Source of the DNA: a virus
Length of the DNA: 26,472 nucleotides
Virus record (IMG/VR): IMGVR_UViG_3300032313_000167
Span: 1 to 26,472 of that record
Strand: one strand, 5' to 3'
Shown: piece by piece, positions 1 through 5,492 of the stretch
Position numbering within the stretch: position 1 is the stretch's first letter
Layout of the letters: each line of letters opens with the position of its first letter
The notes under the pieces: generated by a model
What the model saw: only the letters and a program-made list of their open reading frames with translations
The model's database searches: none
Told to the model about the DNA's origin: nothing
Made by a program: the position numbers and the translations under genes

Positions 1-507
1 AATGATGCTCACGAAGCAGCAGTTACTGTAGCAAACAACGAGTGGACAACTGCAGCAATGCAGAACATTATCTTGGCTATGCCACGTAAGTACCGTGCAA
101 TTAAGAGCAATCTTAAGTTCTATGCAGGTACAGATGCATTCCAGGGTATCGTTAAGAACAACGGTACACTCGCAGATGCAGTAGCAGAAGCATTTGCTAC
201 TCGCACAGCAGGAACACCAGCAAACCGTCAAGATTACCTTGATGGAAATGCACAAACACTTGGCAACTCACGCACAACTCGTGTACTAGGTGTAGACGTT
301 CTTGAGGTTCCTTACTACCCTGCAGGTTATGTAGATCTTACATTCCCAGCAAACCGCGTATGGGGATTCCAGAGAGACATCACTGTAAACCGTGAATACA
401 AGCCAAAGAAGGACACAATTGAATACACAGTATTTGTCCGTTTTGGTATTCAATGGGAAGAATTAGACGCTGTAGCTTATGCAGATGCAGACTCAACTGA
501 TTCATAA
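1..507 (+). CDS. Major capsid protein, C-terminal part (5' end outside window)
   Basis: The frame is open from base 1 through the TAA at 505-507 and gives 168 residues with no start inside the window, so this is the 3' part of a longer gene; the ATG at 58 is internal. The fragment has an alanine-rich stretch, then a segment ending in VLGVDVLEVPYYPAG and a beta-rich C terminus (VWGFQRDITVNREYKP, then YTVFVRFGIQW). That pattern is typical of the A-domain and C-terminal strand of HK97-fold capsid proteins. It sits just before the head-tail connector genes, as expected. All seven lysines use AAG and arginines favour CGT/CGC, unlike the AAA/AGA-rich minor tail genes, which suggests very high expression. 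The family call rests on position and general look; I cannot name the exact capsid family. Confidence 0.8.
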   Translation, partial: NDAHEAAVTVANNEWTTAAMQNIILAMPRKYRAIKSNLKFYAGTDAFQGIVKNNGTLADAVAEAFATRTAGTPANRQDYLDGNAQTLGNSRTTRVLGVDVLEVPYYPAGYVDLTFPANRVWGFQRDITVNREYKPKKDTIEYTVFVRFGIQWEELDAVAYADADSTDS

Positions 508-523
508 TCATTGATCACCCAGA

Positions 524-559
524 TTGAGGGAGGATGGATTAATTTCTGTCCTCCCTTAG
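524..559 (+). terminator. Strong hairpin after capsid gene (terminator or processing site)
   Basis: The arms at 525-534 and 549-558 can pair over about 10 bp with one G-U pair, around a 14-nt loop. The stem is G+C-rich in an A+T-rich region. No proper T-run follows (the next bases are GTCATATTC), so it may be an inefficient terminator, an mRNA-stabilising 3' structure or a processing site instead. A new promoter begins about 10 nt later. Confidence 0.55.
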
Positions 560-567
560 TCATATTC

Positions 568-576
568 TGGTATAAT
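568..576 (+). promoter_or_regulatory. Extended -10 promoter TGGTATAAT
   Basis: A perfect extended -10 box lies right after the capsid hairpin, with no recognisable -35. Transcription would start near 583. That excludes the upstream ATG at 582 and supports the ATG at 600 as the start of the next gene. The TG[C/G]TATAAT form recurs at 5106 and 19394. Confidence 0.65.
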
Positions 577-599
577 TACAAATGAACGTAGGAGATTAT

Positions 600-935
600 A
601 TGACAATTGAAGAATTAGCAAAAAAGACTGTAATGGAACTAAAATCTTATGCTAAGAAAAACAACATTGATCTATTTGGGGTATCTACTAAATTAGAAAT
701 TTTAGAAGTAATTGCAAGTTTTATTCCAACAGGATTAACAAATAATATTAAAGAAGAAAAAGCACCAATTGAAAAGGTAGCACTTTACTCAGATAGAAAC
801 ATCTATTGGCATGGTCTTGGGGAAATAAAGGTTGGATACAATATCGTCTCAAAGGAGGCATCGGAACAGTGGATTACTCGTAAGGCAGTCAGAATTGCAC
901 AGCCTGAAGAAGTAGCCTCATACTACGGTAAATAA
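600..935 (+). CDS. Small SAP/HeH-like domain protein between capsid and connector genes
   Basis: The protein has 111 residues. The start at 600 is preferred over the in-frame ATG at 582 because GTAGGAG at 588-594 lies 5 nt upstream of 600 and the promoter's start point falls near 583. Residues 1-42 look like a SAP/HeH-type helical motif (KKTVMELKSYAKKNNIDL, then a turn, then STKLEILEVIASF), a fold often linked to nucleic acid binding. A lysine/glutamate linker follows. Residues 58-110 form a second block (YWHGLGEIKVGYNIVS, then RKAVRIAQPEEVASYYG) that I associate with small actinophage genes in this position. The role is probably virion- or head-linked, inferred only from place. It could also be a scaffold-like or DNA-contacting head protein. 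Confidence 0.6.
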   Translation: MTIEELAKKTVMELKSYAKKNNIDLFGVSTKLEILEVIASFIPTGLTNNIKEEKAPIEKVALYSDRNIYWHGLGEIKVGYNIVSKEASEQWITRKAVRIAQPEEVASYYGK

Positions 936-937
936 TT

Positions 938-1939
938 ATGTCAGTCATTCTTCGTACACCCCCATATCCACTATCTGTATCCTACACAGTTCCAGATGAG
1001 TCAGCAGACTACATTCTTGTTATTGAAGACGTACCAGAGCAAACAGAACTTGAAGTTTTTATTAGCGGAGAGTCTGGACTAACTTCTTCTTCAGAAGGAA
1101 AAATTACATACGAGCTATCTGGAGACTTTGTAAGATATGATAAATCTTATGCTGTAACAGTATATGAAGATATTGATGGTGAGCGTGGAGATATAGTTGT
1201 TGAAGACAACCTACAGATTGAACGTCCATACGTTGACCCAGTTACAATAGCAGCATCATACAATGAAACATCTGCAACAGGAATTGCAAAATTTAAAGAA
1301 TATGAATCAATGGCTAGAGCAATTATTGATACAATAGTTGATGGATTTTATTATAAACGTAAATTTTTAGAAATTGTTGGACAAGAAACAGACTATATTC
1401 CGCTTTGGGATAGAACACATAAAATTTTAAAAGCATATGAGAATGCAGAACTAGTATATGATATAGATGATGTAGATGGACCAGCACTTGGAAACTTTAA
1501 CTATATTATTACAAAAGATAAAACGGCAATTACAAAAGATCCAGTTGAAGCAACAGATTCATTAAATAGAGCAGAACAACGCCCAGCAAGAATTCCTTTA
1601 GCATCTTCTGATTCATACGCAATTTTTGATACAGAAGACAGTGGAAACACACAAACAATTACTCCTGGCGTAGGGTTCCGACAGGGCACAGACTATATTT
1701 TCTTAGTAGAGACTGGATACAAGGTTGTTCCAATTGATATTCAAGATGCTACAAAAATGTTAATTGATGATATTAAGTGTGGTAAGTTAGATTACTATAA
1801 GAGATATGTAAAGAACTATAGCACTGATCAATTTAAAATTGAGTATGACAAGAGAATGATTGAGGGTACTGGAAATATTATTGTAGACAAGATTTTGTCT
1901 AAATATGTTAATAATGTTGTTCGTCCTGGAGTGTTGTAA
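938..1939 (+). CDS. Head-tail adaptor-like connector protein
   Basis: The protein has 333 residues and its ATG lies 2 nt after the previous stop, so translation is probably coupled; no clear Shine-Dalgarno is seen. Residues 1-95 look like an all-beta sandwich (SVSYTVPDESADYILVIEDV onward). From about residue 97 a mainly helical region follows (YVDPVTIAASYNE, EYESMARAIIDTIVDGFYYKR), which resembles the helical bundle of head-tail adaptors of the HK97 gp6/SPP1 gp15 type. A beta-rich insertion and a helical, basic C terminus complete it. Gene order (capsid, this gene, stopper, tail completion, tail terminator, tube) is the classic siphovirus order and is the main support. The N-terminal beta domain is an addition relative to minimal adaptors. 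Confidence 0.6.
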   Translation: MSVILRTPPYPLSVSYTVPDESADYILVIEDVPEQTELEVFISGESGLTSSSEGKITYELSGDFVRYDKSYAVTVYEDIDGERGDIVVEDNLQIERPYVDPVTIAASYNETSATGIAKFKEYESMARAIIDTIVDGFYYKRKFLEIVGQETDYIPLWDRTHKILKAYENAELVYDIDDVDGPALGNFNYIITKDKTAITKDPVEATDSLNRAEQRPARIPLASSDSYAIFDTEDSGNTQTITPGVGFRQGTDYIFLVETGYKVVPIDIQDATKMLIDDIKCGKLDYYKRYVKNYSTDQFKIEYDKRMIEGTGNIIVDKILSKYVNNVVRPGVL

Positions 1940-2388
1940 TGGCTGTATGCGAAACTACAGACTTCATGTATCCAATGAAAGCAGATATATATTTTCCAAT
2001 CCTTACACAAGGTGATTATGGACAACCTAAAAAAGACTGGGTATATGACAGAACAATTATATGTAACGCAACACCAGTAGGTGGAGTAGGAACTGAAGAC
2101 ATAAAGCCAGAAGCATTTTTACAGTACGAGAACAAACTAATTGCAAGAACAAGTAACGACCCAAGACTATCATCCAATGATTCATACAATGCAATAACAA
2201 ATATATTAATTACAAACATTAGAGATAGCCACGATTCAGTTATCTACAGAGAAACCGCAGGTGCACGAACTGGCAGAGGCACAATCTATGAAATAGCAAC
2301 GGTTGAACCATTTACAGGTCCTTTTGGATCAACAGAATATTACAAAATGTTATGGCGCAGAACCGAAAATCAAACGGTAGGTGATTAA
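1939..2388 (+). CDS. Head-closure / head-tail stopper-like protein
   Basis: The protein has 149 residues, and its ATG shares a base with the preceding stop (TAATG), so expression is coupled. It is predicted mostly beta, and the C-terminal phrase FGSTEYYKMLWRRTENQ resembles the last strand of stopper proteins of the SPP1 gp16/HK97 gp7 type in actinophages. The size fits the family (about 110-150 residues). The assignment depends mostly on its place between adaptor and tail completion genes. No catalytic motif is present. Confidence 0.55.
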   Translation: MAVCETTDFMYPMKADIYFPILTQGDYGQPKKDWVYDRTIICNATPVGGVGTEDIKPEAFLQYENKLIARTSNDPRLSSNDSYNAITNILITNIRDSHDSVIYRETAGARTGRGTIYEIATVEPFTGPFGSTEYYKMLWRRTENQTVGD

Positions 2389-3065
2389 TGATAATTACAA
2401 CCAACTCTAGATCAATTAATGCTCAGTTAAATAACATAGTAAATTATTCTTTTGGGTTTTTAGATGGCGTAGAACGTGGTAAAAAAATATTTTTTAATAA
2501 ATTAGGATTAGGAGTTATTCAAGCTTTAGGTCAATATGTTGATGTACAAGCAAGGGCAAATCCAAAAGCACTACACCACGTTTATGAATGGAATAGGGTT
2601 GGTAGTCCATCAGCAAGATTATTTAATTTAACACATACAGTATCAAATCTAGGTCTTTCCGTTAGGTCAACTTTTAGCCAATCACGAAGTGTTTCAGAAA
2701 ATATGAACACACCATTTTACAATAAGGCAAAAATTATGGAAGAGGGAATACCTATTACTATCTCACCAAAAAGATCAGGTGTATTAAGATTTAATGGTCC
2801 ATCTGGAGAAGTATTTACAAGTCGTCCAATTAAGGTAGATTCTCCTGGAGGAGATGAAGTTTATAAAAGTTTTGAATCAACAGTTGATGAGTTTATGATT
2901 AGATATTTTAAACAATCATTTTTAAGAGCTTCTGGACTATATGACTATATTAAAAAACCAACTCTTTACAAAAAGAACTTTAAGGCTGGTTCAAAAATGG
3001 GTAGAAGCAAAGGTGTTGAAACAGGATTTAAATGGATCACTAACGCAACAATTGGTGTAGAATAA
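2388..3065 (+). CDS. Tail completion / HK97 gp10-like neck protein
   Basis: The protein has 225 residues and begins in another TAATG overlap, with TAGGTGA at 2376-2382 as a weak Shine-Dalgarno. It has a helical N-terminal region (LGLGVIQALGQYVDVQARAN), then HHVYEWNRVGSPSARLF and a central beta region. The phrase around HHVYEWNRVG recurs in actinophage proteins in the neck-gene position. The C terminus is strongly basic (KKPTLYKKNFKAGSKMGRSK), plausibly facing DNA or the tail tube lumen. It is most likely the tail completion protein that sits at the head-tail joint. Confidence 0.55.
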   Translation: MIITTNSRSINAQLNNIVNYSFGFLDGVERGKKIFFNKLGLGVIQALGQYVDVQARANPKALHHVYEWNRVGSPSARLFNLTHTVSNLGLSVRSTFSQSRSVSENMNTPFYNKAKIMEEGIPITISPKRSGVLRFNGPSGEVFTSRPIKVDSPGGDEVYKSFESTVDEFMIRYFKQSFLRASGLYDYIKKPTLYKKNFKAGSKMGRSKGVETGFKWITNATIGVE

Positions 3066-3069
3066 TATT

Positions 3070-3615
3070 ATGACTATAGCAACTGACACTGGATTTCCAC
3101 CAAGTATAGTAAATGGATATATTCTTTCAGAACTAGCATTTCATGGATTAGTTGCGGAGGCTGATTTACTTAATCCTAGCCCAATGGTTCCTGCACAATT
3201 TCCAACTAATATTGAAGATTTATATAATGATAATATTTCAATTAGGCAAACAGAAAGCCCCATATTAATTGTTTACGATAGATTAATGAGATTTCGTCCA
3301 ACACCATTTTATGCTCATAAAAGAGAACAATTAATATACTTTTTGTATTCTACAGACGTTGGTAAACTAATAGACTCAGTAAGAGTAATTTCAAGTGCCC
3401 TAGATCGTGAAGACTCTTCAGCACAAGATATTAATGCCTGGTCTATAGCTAATCTTGAGTCCCCCAATGTTTTTTTTCATAATACGAGGGTATATCAGGC
3501 AGACGAAAGTAGGGACGTGGCAGAGTTAGCCTCAGCAAGAACCCTCTTTGTAAATAAAATTATTGTAGAATACGACTATCATATTAAGACTGTGGCAAAT
3601 TCTAGGTATACATAA
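3070..3615 (+). CDS. Tail terminator-like protein
   Basis: The protein has 181 residues and starts 4 nt after the previous stop. It has an N-terminal helix (SIVNGYILSELAFHGL), then beta strands ending in LFVNKIIVEYDYHIKT, consistent with the alpha/beta fold of tail terminators (lambda gpU-like) that cap the tail tube and join it to the head. It is the last gene before the tube promoter, where the terminator normally lies. The identification is by position and size; a second neck protein is the main alternative. Confidence 0.5.
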   Translation: MTIATDTGFPPSIVNGYILSELAFHGLVAEADLLNPSPMVPAQFPTNIEDLYNDNISIRQTESPILIVYDRLMRFRPTPFYAHKREQLIYFLYSTDVGKLIDSVRVISSALDREDSSAQDINAWSIANLESPNVFFHNTRVYQADESRDVAELASARTLFVNKIIVEYDYHIKTVANSRYT

Positions 3616-3622
3616 AAGGTTG

Positions 3623-3628
3623 TATAAT
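3623..3628 (+). promoter_or_regulatory. TATAAT -10 box before tail tube gene
   Basis: A perfect TATAAT sits in the 74-nt gap before the tube gene. The preceding bases are TTG, so the extended TGn form is off by one base, and there is no convincing -35. Transcription would start near 3635, giving a leader of about 55 nt with a good AAAGGAG at 3677-3683. Confidence 0.5.
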
Positions 3629-3689
3629 TATGTTTGAGGAAACAAAGCCATGCAATACAATTTAATATAACTTTATAAAGGAGAAAAAT

Positions 3690-4322
3690 ATGGCATATAG
3701 CCGTGGTACGTCAAATAACATAATCGTTGGCGCAGCAGCACTTTTTATTGCTGACACAACGCTAACTCCTGCAACTCTAGAAGGCTTTGATGCAAGTGAA
3801 TCTTTTAAAGATACACTTTCAGATGAACTAGATTATACCAATGTAGGTTACACAATGAATGGTTTGGAACTACAGTTCCAGCCAGATTTTGGTGAAGTAC
3901 AGGTAGATCAGATTCTTGACGTTGCAAGACTATACAAGCAGGGTATGCAAGTTAATATGGCAACAGCATTTGCTGAAGCAACACTTGAAAACCTACTTGT
4001 TGCATTAGCATATCAAGACCAAGAAATTTCAGGAAACAAAGCAGCATCTACAGGACGTACATTAAACTTGTCCGCTGGAGATATTGGCGATGTTCCTGTA
4101 GAACGTGGTATTGTAGCAGTTGGTCCAGGAACAGGTAATCCTACAACAGCTGACACAGTAGAGCGTGTTTACACTGCCTACCGTGCACTCTCAATTGAGA
4201 ATGTTACAGTATCTGCAAAGCGTGATGAGGCTTCAATGTTTGAAGTTTCTTTCCGTCTTCTTCCAGAAGACACATCAGGTTCATATGGTAAGATCGTAGA
4301 TCGTACATACGGACAGTCATAA
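3690..4322 (+). CDS. Major tail tube protein
   Basis: The protein has 210 residues. AAAGGAG at 3677-3683 lies 6 nt from the ATG. The sequence (NNIIVGAAALFIADTTL, then ELDYTNVGYTMNGLELQFQP, then FGEVQVDQILDVARLYKQGM and LENLLVALAY) matches the pattern of actinophage major tail proteins, which polymerise as hexameric rings into the tail tube. It has its own promoter upstream and a strong terminator directly downstream, so it forms a separate, probably highly expressed unit. Codons such as CGT, CTT and AAG are enriched, as in the capsid gene. This is one of the safer structural calls. Confidence 0.8.
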   Translation: MAYSRGTSNNIIVGAAALFIADTTLTPATLEGFDASESFKDTLSDELDYTNVGYTMNGLELQFQPDFGEVQVDQILDVARLYKQGMQVNMATAFAEATLENLLVALAYQDQEISGNKAASTGRTLNLSAGDIGDVPVERGIVAVGPGTGNPTTADTVERVYTAYRALSIENVTVSAKRDEASMFEVSFRLLPEDTSGSYGKIVDRTYGQS

Positions 4323-4343
4323 TCTATAATTAGATTAATAAAA

Positions 4344-4376
4344 GGCCCACCTTTAATTAGGTGGGTTTTTTGTTTT
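4344..4376 (+). terminator. Rho-independent terminator after tail tube gene
   Basis: The 7-bp perfect stem CCCACCT/AGGTGGG (4346-4352 with 4359-4365) has a 6-nt loop and is followed by TTTTTTGTTTT. It closes the tube transcript and isolates it from the chaperone genes, which have their own promoter starting at the last T of this terminator. Confidence 0.9.
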
Positions 4377-4384
4377 GCTATGAT
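4376..4384 (+). promoter_or_regulatory. Extended -10 TGCTATGAT, near-leaderless promoter for long chaperone
   Basis: TGCTATGAT has one mismatch to the recurring TGCTATAAT. A start point near 4391 leaves only about 8 nt before the ATG at 4399, and no Shine-Dalgarno is visible. The stretch TGCTAnnATAGAATAGA is shared with the promoter at 23215, which also abuts its start codon. Confidence 0.5.
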
Positions 4385-4398
4385 AGAATAGAAATACC

Positions 4399-5091
4399 AT
4401 GGCAACAGCTGTATATAAAAGCAAAATAATAAATTTAATTAACGGAACTGAATTAGAGGTTATTCCGTTAAAAATAAAATACTTGCGTCAATTTATGGAA
4501 GCATTTGAAAATGTTAAAAAATCTAAAAATGATGATGAGGCAATTGAGTCATTAGTTGAGTGTGTAAGAATATCTATGAAACAGTTTTATCCAGAAATAT
4601 CAAAAAGTGTTTCGGACGTAGAAGATAATTTTGATATGCCAACAATATATAAAATCTTAGATGTATCTGCAGGAATTAAGATAAACGAAAAATCAGAAGA
4701 GCCTGTAAAGAGTCAGGCAACAGATAGCGGATCTTCATGGTTTGATCTAGACTTGGCAAAGATTGAAGCAGAGGTTTTTTTGCTGGGAATATGGAAAGAC
4801 TATAACGAACTAGAAGAATCTTTGTCTATGCCAGAGTTAGTTGCAACTCTTGAAATTAGCAGAGATTTAGAATATCAAAAAAATAAATTTTTAGCTGCAA
4901 TTCAAGGTGTTGATTTAGACAAAAATTCCGAATCTGGAAAAGGTCAAAAAGAGTGGGAAGACATGAAAGCTAGAGTTTTTAGTGGTGGAGCAACAACAGA
5001 TAGTAATGATATTTTAGCGCTACAAGGACATAATGCACAAAAAGCGGGGTTTGGAATTGGCATGGGACTAGAGTATGAAAACTTAACTTAA
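4399..5091 (+). CDS. Tail assembly chaperone, long (GT-like) form
   Basis: The protein has 230 residues. Residues 10-94 (INGTELEVIPLKIKYLR through DMPTIYKILDVSAGIKI) form a G-like domain clearly homologous to the next gene. Residues about 125-230 (VFLLGIWKDYNELEESLSM, then LAAIQGVDLD and ARVFSGGATT) look like the T part of a lambda-type GT fusion, which bridges tape measure and tube during tail assembly. Here G and T are fused in one frame, whereas most siphoviruses make GT by a -1 frameshift. A run of seven T (4775-4781) containing the slippery heptamer T TTT TTG lies at the G/T border. It has no visible Shine-Dalgarno and a near-leaderless promoter. Codons are AT-rich: 8 of 18 Ile are ATA and 3 of 22 Lys are AAG. 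All this suggests modest expression. Confidence 0.75.
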   Translation: MATAVYKSKIINLINGTELEVIPLKIKYLRQFMEAFENVKKSKNDDEAIESLVECVRISMKQFYPEISKSVSDVEDNFDMPTIYKILDVSAGIKINEKSEEPVKSQATDSGSSWFDLDLAKIEAEVFLLGIWKDYNELEESLSMPELVATLEISRDLEYQKNKFLAAIQGVDLDKNSESGKGQKEWEDMKARVFSGGATTDSNDILALQGHNAQKAGFGIGMGLEYENLT

Positions 5092-5105
5092 AATAGAGCC
5101 TGACA

Positions 5106-5114
5106 TGCTATAAT
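5106..5114 (+). promoter_or_regulatory. Perfect extended -10 TGCTATAAT for short chaperone
   Basis: TGC followed by a perfect TATAAT lies in the 46-nt gap between the chaperone genes, with no good -35. The start point would be near 5121, giving a short leader that carries the perfect AGGAGG at 5131-5136. Confidence 0.65.
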
Positions 5115-5130
5115 TAACATTAACCTATAT

Positions 5131-5136
5131 AGGAGG
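5131..5136 (+). promoter_or_regulatory. Consensus Shine-Dalgarno AGGAGG of short chaperone
   Basis: The perfect AGGAGG is 1 nt from the ATG at 5138 and 4 nt from the ATG at 5141, so the second ATG is the better start. It contrasts with the missing Shine-Dalgarno of the paralogous long gene at 4399. Confidence 0.75.
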
Positions 5137-5140
5137 AATG

Positions 5141-5470
5141 ATGACAACAACTACACATGAGGAAACAACCCTCACGTTAATTGATGGCACAAAGATTACA
5201 GTACGTCCTCTAAAAATCTCTCTACTTCGTCCATTCATGAAGAAGTTTGAGGGTGTGGGAGCAGTGGCGGATAATAATGAAAAATCTATGGACATTCTTA
5301 TGGAATGTGTTCAGATTGCAATGAAACAATATAAGCCAGAGCTTTCAGAAGACGTAGCAAAACTTGAGGAAATCGTAGATCTTCCAACAGTTTACAAGAT
5401 CGTAGAAGCAGCATCAGGAATTAAACTTGCTGAAGTTTCAGACGTTCTTGGCGTAACTATGGCTGAATAA
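5141..5470 (+). CDS. Tail assembly chaperone, short (G-like) paralogue
   Basis: The protein has 109 residues from the ATG at 5141, chosen for its spacing from AGGAGG; the adjacent ATG at 5138 would add one Met. By hand alignment it matches residues 10-94 of the upstream chaperone with about 39 identities in roughly 85 positions and one gap (IDGTKITVRPLKISLLR, MECVQIAMKQYKPELS, DLPTVYKIVEAASGIKL). It stops where the T-like part of the long protein would begin. No T-like reading frame follows before the tape measure start at 5493. It probably coats the tape measure as the G protein does. It has its own extended -10 promoter, a consensus Shine-Dalgarno and richer codons (no ATA among 8 Ile; 5 of 10 Lys AAG), suggesting expression well above the long form. 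Confidence 0.75.
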   Translation: MTTTTHEETTLTLIDGTKITVRPLKISLLRPFMKKFEGVGAVADNNEKSMDILMECVQIAMKQYKPELSEDVAKLEEIVDLPTVYKIVEAASGIKLAEVSDVLGVTMAE

Positions 5471-5492
5471 TTTAAAAGAGGTGTGAAACTAA

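Noticed and set aside
582-599. Earlier in-frame ATG for the gene at 600
   Set aside because: It lies at the predicted transcription start of the 568 promoter, has no ribosome site, and the GTAGGAG at 588-594 fits the ATG at 600.
508-599. Possible tRNA or small RNA in the intergenic gaps
   Set aside because: The gaps (largest about 92 nt) hold only hairpins, promoters and ribosome sites; no cloverleaf or CCA end seen.
3630-3665. 11-codon reading frame in the leader before the tube gene
   Set aside because: Its ATG lies only 2 nt after the -10 box, so it would not be on that transcript; no ribosome site.
4178-4405. Reverse-strand open frame across tube gene end and terminator
   Set aside because: It runs through a clear rho-independent terminator and opposes the tube gene; no independent support.
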